A stretch of DNA of 64,000 nt from the NCBI RefSeq assembly GCF_000695095.2, contig NZ_CP011454.1, positions 1,798,001 to 1,862,000 of the forward strand, in the 5' to 3' direction. Every line of letters starts with the position of its first letter. The first letter of the stretch is position 1. Shown here one piece after another: positions 24,688-33,652 of this stretch. A program made the position numbers and the translations under genes. Below the pieces are notes generated by a model. That model searched no databases. It had not been told where the DNA came from and saw only the letters and a list, made by a program, of their open reading frames with translations. Source of the stretch: Gemmatimonas phototrophica (GTDB lineage Bacteria > Gemmatimonadota > Gemmatimonadetes > Gemmatimonadales > Gemmatimonadaceae).

Positions 24688-25905
24688 ATGAAGGGACCCA
24701 CCCTGACGGTTGGTATCGAGGAAGAGTACCAGATCATCGACCCGGTCACCCGTGACCTGTCACCGGGGTTCGACGCGCTGGTGACCTCCGCGTTTGCCAC
24801 GGAAGCCGACGTAAAGGCCGAACTGCATCAGTGCCAGGTGGAAATTGGCACGAAGCCGTGTGCCACCATTGCCGAGTTGCGCACGGAACTGGTGAAGCTG
24901 CGCAGGCTGACCATCAAGGCGGCCGGTGAACACGGGCTGACCATTGCGTCGGCCGGTACGCATCCGTTCTCCAACTGGATGAACATGGAAATGACGCCCA
25001 AGGAGCGATACCTCGGCGTCAAGATGGAGCTTCAGGATCTGGCCCATCGCCTGCTCATTTTTGGGACGCATGTGCATGTGGGCATTGAAGATCCGGAATT
25101 TCGCATCGACTGCCTGAACGCCGCGCGGTACATCCTGCCTCACATTCTGTGTTTGTCCACATCCTCGCCGTTCTGGTTTGGGCGCAACACGGGCCTGCAT
25201 TCTTATAGAAGTATTGTCTTCAAAAACTTCCCACGGACCGGGGTGCCACGCATCCTGAACGGGTGGAGTGATTACGCCGATCTGGTGGATACGCTGGTCA
25301 AGACGCACAGCATTCCTGACGGCTCCAAGATCTGGTGGGATGTGCGCCCGCACCATCTGTATCCCACGCTGGAGTTCCGTTGCTGCGACGTGAACACCAA
25401 GGTGGACGAGGCGGTGTGCATCGCGGCCATGTTGCAGGCCGTGGTGGCCAAGATGTGGAAGCTGCGGCGCGACAACATGACCTTCCGCGTCTACGCCGCC
25501 GATCTCATTGAAGAGAACAAGTGGCGCGCCGTGCGCTACGGCATGGGCGGCAAGCTTATCGACTTCGGCAAGAAGGAAGAGTTGCCCACGTCGGTGCTCA
25601 TCCGTGAGCTCATTGAGTGGTTCCTGGACGACGTGCTCGATGAATTGGGGACGCGCAAAGAAGTGGAGTACGCCTTCAAGATCATGGAGGAGGGCTCCAG
25701 TGCGCAGCGCCAATTGGCGACCTATGCCCGCACGGGCGATTTGCGCGCGGTGGTGGACCAGCTCATTCGGGAAACGGCCGAGGGGGTGTGCGACCCGGTG
25801 CTGGGGCCGCCGCTGGATTCACTCGATCAGGCCATCTCGGCGCAGCCGTCGACAGGCCCCACCCCCACGGGGATGCCTGCCGTTCGGGGGCAGTCCATCC
25901 CGTAA
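24688..25905 (+). CDS. GCS2-family carboxylate-amine ligase (YbdK-like)
   Basis: 405 residues; the ATG follows the upstream TAA directly. The N-terminus TVGIEEEYQII supplies the Glu triad typical of glutamate-cysteine ligase 2/YbdK proteins. Further family blocks are GTHPFSNW, FGTHVHVGIED, WWDVRPHHLYPTLEFR and IEENKWRAVRYG. The family ligates glutamate through its gamma-carboxylate to an amine using ATP; YbdK itself has weak gamma-glutamyl-cysteine activity. It completes the four-gene operon and converges with the SDR gene 25 bp downstream. Product unknown; a gamma-glutamyl peptide or amide is the natural guess. Confidence 0.9.
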   Translation: MKGPTLTVGIEEEYQIIDPVTRDLSPGFDALVTSAFATEADVKAELHQCQVEIGTKPCATIAELRTELVKLRRLTIKAAGEHGLTIASAGTHPFSNWMNMEMTPKERYLGVKMELQDLAHRLLIFGTHVHVGIEDPEFRIDCLNAARYILPHILCLSTSSPFWFGRNTGLHSYRSIVFKNFPRTGVPRILNGWSDYADLVDTLVKTHSIPDGSKIWWDVRPHHLYPTLEFRCCDVNTKVDEAVCIAAMLQAVVAKMWKLRRDNMTFRVYAADLIEENKWRAVRYGMGGKLIDFGKKEELPTSVLIRELIEWFLDDVLDELGTRKEVEYAFKIMEEGSSAQRQLATYARTGDLRAVVDQLIRETAEGVCDPVLGPPLDSLDQAISAQPSTGPTPTGMPAVRGQSIP

Positions 25906-25930
25906 GCGTCCCGTATCTGCAGCGGGGGGC

Positions 25931-26698
25931 TCAGGGGTCCTGCGCCAGCCCGCTCAGATATTGGATGGCCGTATTGGCCATGCCGGCCCGGGAGTACACA
26001 TCGGGTCGGCGATCGGTAATGACCTGGGCAATGACGTCAGCCACCTCTTCCGCGCTTTGGGAGTTGGGCAGCGTGTGCGAGTCCGGACCACCGTGCAGGG
26101 CGTTGGCGCCAAACGCCGTGCGCACCACGCCGGGAGACACGAGTGAGAACTGAATGTCAGGGTGCGTTTCCTGCACCTCGGTGCGCATGTTGGCGGTGAG
26201 CGCGTTGAGGAAGTGCTTGGAGGCACTATACGCCGACCGGAAAGTGGCCATGGGGACGCGCCCCAGCATGGAAGAGACGTTTACCACATGTCCGCGCCCT
26301 ACCAGCTGAAAGTGCGGCAATACAGCCTGCATGCCGTACAGCGCACTCTTGACGTTGATGCGAAGCATGTCGTCGAGGTCGTCGTCGGTCAGTGCTGACG
26401 GGGCGCGGGTAATGCCGCGGCCCACGTTGTTCACCCACACGTCCAAACGGCTGAACTGGGCCAGGGTCGTCTCCACAATGTCGTCCACCTGATTGCGTAC
26501 GGTGACGTCGGCCGTGATGGTGACCGTATTCGCGGCGGGCAGGCTGGCCGCCACCTGCCGAAGGGCGTCGGCCCGACGCGCCACCAGCACGAGGCTATGG
26601 GTGGGGGCGAGCCGGTGGGCGAGGGCGGCACCAATGCCAGTGCTGGCGCCGGTGATTACCACGACCGGGCGGGCAGGGGGCGTTTGTGAGATCGACAT
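25931..26698 (-). CDS. Short-chain dehydrogenase/reductase
   Basis: 255 residues if started at the ATG at 26698; in-frame ATGs at 26716 and further up exist, the longest of which would overlap the HmuY promoter region. Classical SDR features are present: TGASTGIGAAL cofactor loop, NNVG block, Ser in VNVSSM and the Tyr-Lys pair in SAYSASK. An ARRAD segment after the second strand suggests NADP preference. Substrate unknown. It converges with the GCS2 gene and diverges from the HmuY-like gene. Confidence 0.88.
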   Translation of the reverse strand: MSISQTPPARPVVVITGASTGIGAALAHRLAPTHSLVLVARRADALRQVAASLPAANTVTITADVTVRNQVDDIVETTLAQFSRLDVWVNNVGRGITRAPSALTDDDLDDMLRINVKSALYGMQAVLPHFQLVGRGHVVNVSSMLGRVPMATFRSAYSASKHFLNALTANMRTEVQETHPDIQFSLVSPGVVRTAFGANALHGGPDSHTLPNSQSAEEVADVIAQVITDRRPDVYSRAGMANTAIQYLSGLAQDP

Positions 26699-26798
26699 GG
26701 CCTGCAAGCTACTCATGCGGGCGCTACGGCGTTTCCCTGACAAGGGCCTCGTAACAAATACGAATGCAACCACAATTGTCGGGATTGTAGGATCACGC

Positions 26799-27911
26799 AT
26801 GCGTACTTCTCACATGCTTCCGACACTTCCGGCGCTCTGCAGCGTCCTGAATCTTCGCCGCGCCCTGCGCGTGGCCTTCGCTCCCGTAGTTGGGATGGCT
26901 CTGCTTACCGCCTGTGAAGGCGAGGCCGATCCCACCGGCCCTGGCGGGCAGATCCGCGAACCGGCCATCAACGAAGTCATCACCTCGGCGCCGCTCAACG
27001 CGAGCAGCAACGATACGCTGGTGTACTTCAGCTTCAATACGGGCACACTCGTATCGCGCACGGCCGACTGGGATCTCGCGTTGCGCCGCTACGAAGTGCG
27101 GCTCAATTCGCCCGCCAACGGCGGCACGAAGAACGTGTTGGGCTACGCGCTGGCCAACAATCAGAACGCCACCAACGCCGAAGTGCTGGCGTTCACGCGG
27201 GCCGGTACGTTGGCGGCGTTTGATGCGCTGCGCGACGCACAGATTCCCGCGGACAGCCAGTTCGTCACCGATCGTCTGGCGAACAGCCCGCAGGCGCACA
27301 TTGTGTTGGGCGGTATTCCGGTGGCCAATGCCGCGCAGTTCTGGAAGGTGCGCCTGTCCAACGGACAGTTTGCCGTCATGCGCAACGCGCGCATCAAGTT
27401 CACCGGCTTTGTCACCGATACGATTTACATCGAGTCGCGATTGCAGACGGGCAGCACCTTGGGGCCGGTACAGACCGTGGCGGTGGCGCCCGGTGGGACC
27501 ACGCGCGCGATCAGCCTGACTACCAACGCCGTGGTGACACCGAACGGCTGCAACTGGGATGTGCAGTTCAATCCCGACCAGCGTCAGCTGGCCATTACCG
27601 TGAACACGGCGTGCAATGTGGGCACGTTCCCCGGTACGGCCTCGCCCACCTTTGCCGCTGCCACGTCGGCCAGTGATGCGCCGCAGTATGCCGCGTATCT
27701 GTCACAGCTGGTGGGGCCCATACCCAACTCCATTCTCGACACCAAGGCCCCGTTCCGATACGACCTCACCGGTCAGCAGCGTTTGCATCCGGCATTCAAC
27801 ACGTATTTCGCCAAGATCGATACGCGGGTGTGGAAGTTCCAGGTGATCGACTACTACAGCAACACGGGCGTCGCCGGCTATCCGACGATTCGCTACTCAC
27901 GCATTCGATAA
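26799..27911 (+). CDS. hmuY: HmuY-like heme-binding lipoprotein
   Basis: 370 residues from the ATG at 26799; an in-frame ATG at 26814 is possible. A lipoprotein signal ends in LLTAC. Two similar regions follow, and the C-terminal block YDLTGQQRLHPAFNTYFAKIDTRVWKFQVIDYYS resembles the HmuY fold family, which captures heme and hands it to a TonB-dependent receptor. The next gene, five bases downstream, is exactly such a receptor, which strengthens the call. Heme ligands (in HmuY two His) cannot be assigned here because His residues are few, so the ligand might differ from heme. Confidence 0.7.
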   Translation: MRTSHMLPTLPALCSVLNLRRALRVAFAPVVGMALLTACEGEADPTGPGGQIREPAINEVITSAPLNASSNDTLVYFSFNTGTLVSRTADWDLALRRYEVRLNSPANGGTKNVLGYALANNQNATNAEVLAFTRAGTLAAFDALRDAQIPADSQFVTDRLANSPQAHIVLGGIPVANAAQFWKVRLSNGQFAVMRNARIKFTGFVTDTIYIESRLQTGSTLGPVQTVAVAPGGTTRAISLTTNAVVTPNGCNWDVQFNPDQRQLAITVNTACNVGTFPGTASPTFAAATSASDAPQYAAYLSQLVGPIPNSILDTKAPFRYDLTGQQRLHPAFNTYFAKIDTRVWKFQVIDYYSNTGVAGYPTIRYSRIR

Positions 27912-27915
27912 ATAC

Positions 27916-30099
27916 GTGTTTCCGGTGCTCTTTCGCTGCGCGCAATACGCCCTGCTGACGTGCCTGCTCCTGCTGGTACCGACTGGTGTGCCAGTCCTGG
28001 CGCAGGCAGGTACCGGTGCAGTGCAGGGCGTGGTGCTGTCGCGCGGTGATGGAGCGGCCGTTACCTCTGCGGAAGTGCGGCGAGTGGGGAGTACGATGCG
28101 GGTCCGCACCGACGACCAGGGGCGGTTCGTCATCACTGCTCGTGTTGGCGATACGTTGCATGTGCGCGTGCTGGGCTTTCGCGAACGTCGGGTGCCGGTG
28201 GTGAACACGGACGCCGGCAGCATCCTGCGCGTGATGCTCGAGCCATTGGCCACGGTCCTGCCGGTGTTCACCACCACGATGGGGCAGCGCGTCATTCGCG
28301 CCAGCGATTCGCCGCGTAGCGTCACGGTGCTCGACCGCAAAGAGATCGATGCCGTTGCTGCCGTCTCGGCCAATCAACTGTTACGGCAGTTGCCGGGGTT
28401 GCAGGAACTCCCCGCACCGCCCAGCAAGACGAGCATTTCCATCCGCGGCTTTGACGACTCGCGCGTGCTCGTGCTGGTGGATGGCGAGCCGGTGGCGGGG
28501 TCGCTCATTGAAAGCCGCGACATTGGGCGTTTGAGCACCATTGCCACCGAGCGTATCGAGGTGACCAAGGGCCCAAGCAGTGTGGAGTTTGGCAGTGATG
28601 CGCTGGGCGGCGTGATCAACATTGTGCAGGCCGCGCCCACCAAGGCGCTTACGGTAGATGGACTGCTGCGACAGGGCGGTCTTGGTCGTGAAGAAGCCAC
28701 GCTGGGCATGAGCCAGACCGTGGGACGCGTGGGCTATCGCCTGAATGGCGGCTGGCGGCAGTCGGATCGTGTCACCGGCTACAATGCCGCGGGTTCCACG
28801 TTCAACCGCATTTTCGATCTGCGCAGCGACGTGCGCGTAGCGCTCTCCGAGCGCTGGACGGCGCGTCTTGATGTACAGGGATCGCAGGAACGTCAGCGCT
28901 TCCCGCTTGATGCGAACTTCAACGGCTTCATTGATAATCGCGGGGCACAGGGCTTTGCCGAAGTGCAGGGGCCGGCCATGGGTGGACGGCTGCGTGCGCG
29001 CGCGTTTCAGCAGCGCTTTGTGTATCAGTACCGGCAGTCGCGGGAGCTCCTGCCCATTCGCGGGTCGGCCGATTCGCTGGAGCAGCAGGAACGCCAGGGG
29101 CGGTATCTGCTCGCGTACTCCAAGGCGGCGGGCCAGCATGTATTTGATGCCGGCGTGCAGCATTCACGTCGCACGCTCATTGCCCCCACCAAGGTGGATG
29201 GTGACAGCGCCAAGGAAAACATTACCGAGGTATTCGCTCGCGATAGCTGGACCGTGGGGCCGGTGCTTCTCACCGCGGGCGCGCGTCACACCTCCAGTAC
29301 CCTGTGGGGCAGCAGCACCAACCCATCGGTAGGGTTGGCGTGGCAAACCACCTCGGCGTTGCGGTTACGTGGCAATGTGGCGCGCGGCTTTCGTGCTCCC
29401 GGGTTCAAGGAAATTCGGTACACATTCTTCAATCCCGCCGGTGGGTACGAGATCATTGGCAACGCCGAATTGCGCCCGGAGAGTTCGGTGAGCGGCAGTG
29501 TTGGCGGCACCTGGGCGCCGTCCACGAGTGCATCGCTCGATGTGGAATTGTATCGCAACGACGTGAAGGACCTGGTAGACTGGAGCTTCCGTGGCAACAA
29601 CGCGGCGGGTTTTCAGCAGTACGCCAATGTGAATGTGGCCGAAGCGCGTACCCAGGGCCTTGAAACCAACGCGCGCATTCTGGTGCTGGGCACCGAACTT
29701 ACGGCCGGCTACGACTTTCTGCGCGCGCGAAACCTGCTCACGGGTTTGCCACTCACGCGGCGGGCGTCGCATACAGCGCGGCTGCGGGTATCCCGCAGCT
29801 TCAACCTGTTGCGTGGTCTGTTGGGCGATCTCTCGGTGCGCTACACCGGCGGCGCGCCGCTCATAGGCATCCCCAGCGGTGCTCCCATTACAGGGCCGTT
29901 CTCCACGGAGCAGGGTGTGGTAGGGCAGCAGGGAGCGCTGCTCTCAATGGACGCGCAGTGGCGGCTTCAGCTCACGTCGCGCGCCGAGCTCTCGTTGGGC
30001 GGCAACAACCTGCTCGGACAGCGTCCGGCGTTGTGGACGCCGGCGTTTGATCGGCAACTGTTTGTAGGGCTGCACGTGCGGTGGAGCGGGTCGGAGTAG
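27916..30099 (+). CDS. TonB-dependent outer-membrane receptor, heme/siderophore type
   Basis: 727 residues from a GTG at 27916, five bases after the HmuY-like gene. The signal peptide ends near VLAQAG. A carboxypeptidase-regulatory-like domain (about 33-105) is followed by the plug, with the TonB-box region and ISIRGFDDSRVLVLVDGEPV, IERIEVTKGPSSVEFGSDALGGVINIV. The beta-barrel ends in an aromatic strand. Such receptors import metal chelates, heme or vitamin B12 using TonB. The pair with HmuY suggests heme, but sequence alone does not settle it. No clear Fur box was seen. Confidence 0.9.
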   Translation: MFPVLFRCAQYALLTCLLLLVPTGVPVLAQAGTGAVQGVVLSRGDGAAVTSAEVRRVGSTMRVRTDDQGRFVITARVGDTLHVRVLGFRERRVPVVNTDAGSILRVMLEPLATVLPVFTTTMGQRVIRASDSPRSVTVLDRKEIDAVAAVSANQLLRQLPGLQELPAPPSKTSISIRGFDDSRVLVLVDGEPVAGSLIESRDIGRLSTIATERIEVTKGPSSVEFGSDALGGVINIVQAAPTKALTVDGLLRQGGLGREEATLGMSQTVGRVGYRLNGGWRQSDRVTGYNAAGSTFNRIFDLRSDVRVALSERWTARLDVQGSQERQRFPLDANFNGFIDNRGAQGFAEVQGPAMGGRLRARAFQQRFVYQYRQSRELLPIRGSADSLEQQERQGRYLLAYSKAAGQHVFDAGVQHSRRTLIAPTKVDGDSAKENITEVFARDSWTVGPVLLTAGARHTSSTLWGSSTNPSVGLAWQTTSALRLRGNVARGFRAPGFKEIRYTFFNPAGGYEIIGNAELRPESSVSGSVGGTWAPSTSASLDVELYRNDVKDLVDWSFRGNNAAGFQQYANVNVAEARTQGLETNARILVLGTELTAGYDFLRARNLLTGLPLTRRASHTARLRVSRSFNLLRGLLGDLSVRYTGGAPLIGIPSGAPITGPFSTEQGVVGQQGALLSMDAQWRLQLTSRAELSLGGNNLLGQRPALWTPAFDRQLFVGLHVRWSGSE

Positions 30100-30223
30100 T
30101 TTCCGCGGACGTGGTACTGAGGTTCGGGGCTGGCAACGGCTACCGGGACAACATCATGCAGTAGCTCATGCAGTTGTCGCGCCCAACGGGTGCCTAGCTG
30201 TTGCGGTAAACCCGGGCCGACCG

Positions 30224-32029
30224 TTACACCGGCGCCAGCAACGCGCTGTCCTCAGCCCGTGATTGGGTCAGTAACGCACGCGCAGCCGTCTCCGGGAATT
30301 CGTGCGGACGTACCTCTTCCCACGCGCCATCGCCGTGCGCCGTGTTGTGCAGTCGCACGACGAGTGCCGTGCTGTCGCCGGCTACGGTGCCTGTGAAGCC
30401 AGCGGTGGTCCCGGTACGTCTATGCGTTACCCGCACCTGCCACAACGATGCATCACCACTCGTCTCCACATCGAACGTCGCCAACCGGCTGACCGGTGTG
30501 CCCGTCGCTGCACAGGCCATGGCCGCCGCCGCCACGCACAGCGCCTGATCACGGTGGGGCAGTGCTTCGCGCACAAACACGTCGCTCGCACTGGAGGCTC
30601 CCGGAATTCCGCTGGTGGCGGCCGACAGCCACTGCACGAAATCGGGCGTCATACGAGCTGCCGCCCCACCCAGCTCAAGACACCGCGCCGCGTAGCGCAG
30701 CACCTGTCGCACTTCAATGCGATCCACCTCGTCGAAGAACCACGCACACGAGGTGAACAACCGCAACGTGGCGCGCTGCAACTCCAGCAGCTCCCGCGCG
30801 CGCTGCAGCTGCTGGTCATTGCTCCCTTCGCGCAGCTGCGCCCGCGCAAACGTCGCCAGTGCCTCTCCGTCCCGCGCCACCACATCACCGTAGGCATCAC
30901 GCACCTCCCACGGGTCGTCGCGGAAGAGTGCCGATCCTTCCCGCTCGTACACCTCGTTGGCATGGGCGGCCAGCCGCTCCAGAGCGTGGCGCAACGGCCC
31001 TCGCCACTGCTGCAACAACGGCTTGCTGCCATCAAGCCGGCATCCACAATTGCTGCGCCACCGCTCCACGCCATGCGCACAGCTCCACGCCGAGGGCGAC
31101 ACCAAACGAATTTCCTCGGTTGGTGGATGCTGGGCGACCAGCGCCGCGGCGTTCGTGATGCGGGTGCCCGGGACGTGGGCAATCAAGGCCAGCGCTTCAA
31201 GCAGCGTGGAGTCGCCCGCCTTGTGATGATGCCCAAACGTTTCGCCGTCCGTCGCCAGGGTCGTACAGCGCGGCGACGTCAGCATGGCGTCACGATACGG
31301 CGTGAACCGGTGCGCCAGCGCTTCCGCATTGCGCAGCAATCCCCCAAACGCCACATCACCCGCCAGCGATCCGTCGTACGGCACAATCGTGAGCGTTCGC
31401 CCCGATGCGCCACGCCAGCGCACCGGCATGCCGCTGCCGTTGTGCCCCTGTACCTGATACGGCGCGAGGATGGTGAACTGCACGCCTTCCGCCGCAACCG
31501 CATCGAGGGTGTCTTCGTCGGCCGCACACTCGGGGAGCCAGATCCCTTCGGCATCACGTCCGAATCGCCGACGGAAATCGCGCAACCCCCAGCGAATTTC
31601 GGTGCGCCGTTCACGGGGCGACGCCAACGGCAGGATCACGTGATGGTATGGTGCCGCAATGGCATTGCCATGTCCCCACCGCTTCACACTCGCGGCGTCG
31701 CCTTGCTGCATGGCCCGCAGCGTGTCCGGTGCTTCGTTGTCCAGCCACTCGCACAGCGTGGCCCCCACATCAAACGAGCACCACGCGTACAGATTCACCA
31801 CGCGTGAAATGCCCGCGCGTGCATCCGGATCGCGGGCCGCGGCGCGCGCATCTCGACGGAACGCCTCGGCCTTCGCCAGACGCGCGTAGCACTCGCGGTT
31901 GATGCGCGTATTCCAGTCGTGCTCCGGAGCCGCCGACGGTTCCGTCTGTACGACTTCCAGCCACGGATCTTCGCGTGGTGGCTGGTAGAGGTGCTGGTGC
32001 ACAATGAGCGAATGGGGCTGATGACTCAT
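30224..32029 (-). CDS. GH57-family glycoside hydrolase (DUF3536-type)
   Basis: 601 residues. The N-terminus MSHQPHSLIVHQHLYQPPRED has the His-x-His of GH57 active sites. A candidate nucleophile is the Glu in GIWLPECA, and an acid/base Asp is in LATDGETFGHH. The C-terminal half carries a helical region and a DUF3536-type tail. GH57 enzymes cleave or transfer alpha-1,4/1,6-glucans. The gene overlaps glgA by four bases (ATGA), so it works with glycogen synthase; branching or debranching is a reasonable but unproven role. Confidence 0.88.
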   Translation of the reverse strand: MSHQPHSLIVHQHLYQPPREDPWLEVVQTEPSAAPEHDWNTRINRECYARLAKAEAFRRDARAAARDPDARAGISRVVNLYAWCSFDVGATLCEWLDNEAPDTLRAMQQGDAASVKRWGHGNAIAAPYHHVILPLASPRERRTEIRWGLRDFRRRFGRDAEGIWLPECAADEDTLDAVAAEGVQFTILAPYQVQGHNGSGMPVRWRGASGRTLTIVPYDGSLAGDVAFGGLLRNAEALAHRFTPYRDAMLTSPRCTTLATDGETFGHHHKAGDSTLLEALALIAHVPGTRITNAAALVAQHPPTEEIRLVSPSAWSCAHGVERWRSNCGCRLDGSKPLLQQWRGPLRHALERLAAHANEVYEREGSALFRDDPWEVRDAYGDVVARDGEALATFARAQLREGSNDQQLQRARELLELQRATLRLFTSCAWFFDEVDRIEVRQVLRYAARCLELGGAAARMTPDFVQWLSAATSGIPGASSASDVFVREALPHRDQALCVAAAAMACAATGTPVSRLATFDVETSGDASLWQVRVTHRRTGTTAGFTGTVAGDSTALVVRLHNTAHGDGAWEEVRPHEFPETAARALLTQSRAEDSALLAPV

Positions 32030-33540
32030 GTACGCTTCCGGGCAATGTCCGTGGCACGCCGATAGACCTCGGCATATCGCTCCGCCGATCGCTCCCAGCC
32101 GAAATCACGACGCATGGCGGTTTTCATGCGCGGCTCCCAGGCCGCCGGATCATGGAACCGCGCCAGCGCTCGCGAGATGGCGTGGTCGAGCGCGCCGGCG
32201 TTGAATGCATCAAAGAGAAACCCCGTGGCGTCGTCTTCCACTGTATCGGCAATGCCGCCCACGCGACGACCAATCGGCAACGCGCCGTAGCGCTGCGCTC
32301 GCAGCTGCGTAAGCCCACACGGTTCGTACTGCGAAGGCATGAGGAACAGATCGGCGCCCGCCATGAGCCGATGTTCCAGACGATCGGTAAAGTCGAACTG
32401 CACCCCCACATTTCGCGGACGTCGGCGGGCCAGTTCACCGAGGGCGCGTTCGTAGCGCGCTTCGCCAGCCCCCAGAAAAACAAACTGCGCGTCGAGATTC
32501 CACACGAGATGCGACGCCAGAATGAGATCGAGCCCCTTCTGCGTCACCATGCGCCCCGTGAAGCCAAAGAGCGGCGTGCGGCGACGCTGTGGCAAACCGA
32601 ACGACCGTTGCAATGCCGCTTTGCAGCGCGCCTTATTGGACGGATCGTCGTCACTGTAGTGGGCCGTGATCTGATCGTCGGTGCTCGGGTCCCAGAGCGT
32701 CTGATCAATGCCGTTGATGATGCCGGTAAAGCGATTGCCGAGCCACTGAAACACTTCCTGCAACCCGAAGCCACCATCGGGGGTGCGCAGTTCGGTGGCA
32801 TGATTGGGACTGACCGTCACCACCATGTCGGCGTGCGTGAGTCCCGCCTTGAGGAAGTTGATGAGGCCATACCACTCTACGTGCCGGAAGGTGAACAGCT
32901 CCGGCGGGATGCCGCAGTCGTTGAGCAGCGAGGCCGAGAAGTGGCCCTGATAGCCGCCGTTGTGCACCGTCAGCACCGTGGGCGTGGTGGCAAAGCGTTC
33001 GCGCAAATCGGCGTAGCTCCGCATGTACATCAGCGCGAGCGAGGTGTGCCAGTCGTGCGCGTGCACCAGAACCGGGCCCGCTATCAGGCGCGGAATGGCG
33101 TCCAGCACGGCGCGGGAGAAGAGGGCAAAGCGGCGCGCATTGTCGGTGTAGTCGCGTCCCCCTTCGCCGTAGAGCCCGCCACGCGAGAAGGCCGACGGGA
33201 TGTCCACGAACACCACCTTGGGCCCTTTGGGGGCGTGCACTTCCCGGAAGAAGCGCACCTCTTCCGTGCGGAAGCCGAGGCTGACCGGAATGGGGCGGCC
33301 CAAGGGGGCCAGATCAGGGGCGTGGTCGCGCACCGTGCGGTAGAGCGGGAGAAACACCACCACATTGGCCCCGCCCTTTACCTGCACATTGGCCAGCCCC
33401 ATGACCGCTTCAGCTAATCCGCCCGAACGAGCGAAGGGGCTGTATTCGGCCGTGAGATGCACGATGGTTGGCGCACCGGTCCGCGGCGCACGAACGAGGG
33501 GCGAGCCCCAACTGGGGGTGGGCATCGATGGGGATGTCAT
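32026..33540 (-). CDS. glgA: Glycogen synthase
   Basis: 504 residues from the ATG at 33540; the frame continues upstream but through the terminator hairpin. It transfers glucose from ADP-glucose (or UDP-glucose) to glycogen. GT5 signature: HLTAEYSPFARSGGLAEAV (the KxGGL-like nucleotide loop, here R-S-G-G-L), VLVHAHDWHTSLAL, VLTVHNGGYQGHF and the C-terminal FLMPSQYEPCGLTQLRAQRYG. Lys of the usual K-T-G-G-L is replaced by Arg, as in some bacterial and archaeal members. Located between glgP and GH57 in one minus-strand cluster. Confidence 0.95.
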   Translation of the reverse strand: MTSPSMPTPSWGSPLVRAPRTGAPTIVHLTAEYSPFARSGGLAEAVMGLANVQVKGGANVVVFLPLYRTVRDHAPDLAPLGRPIPVSLGFRTEEVRFFREVHAPKGPKVVFVDIPSAFSRGGLYGEGGRDYTDNARRFALFSRAVLDAIPRLIAGPVLVHAHDWHTSLALMYMRSYADLRERFATTPTVLTVHNGGYQGHFSASLLNDCGIPPELFTFRHVEWYGLINFLKAGLTHADMVVTVSPNHATELRTPDGGFGLQEVFQWLGNRFTGIINGIDQTLWDPSTDDQITAHYSDDDPSNKARCKAALQRSFGLPQRRRTPLFGFTGRMVTQKGLDLILASHLVWNLDAQFVFLGAGEARYERALGELARRRPRNVGVQFDFTDRLEHRLMAGADLFLMPSQYEPCGLTQLRAQRYGALPIGRRVGGIADTVEDDATGFLFDAFNAGALDHAISRALARFHDPAAWEPRMKTAMRRDFGWERSAERYAEVYRRATDIARKRT

Positions 33541-33569
33541 ACGTTCAATTCTAACGTCGGGGAACAAGA

Positions 33570-33612
33570 ATCCCGCGCGGTGTCTCGGAAGCACCGGGAC
33601 ACCGCGCGGGAT
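33570..33612 (-). terminator. Hairpin terminator between glgP and glgA
   Basis: A perfect 15-bp inverted repeat (33570-33584 and 33598-33612, ATCCCGCGCGGTGTC and its complement) around a 13-base loop. On the minus strand it is followed by TTCTTGTTCCCC. It would separate glgP transcription from glgA, perhaps partially. Confidence 0.7.
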
Positions 33613-33652
33613 GGTCATGAGGCTGCAGGCACGGAATATCCGGATCCGGCAC

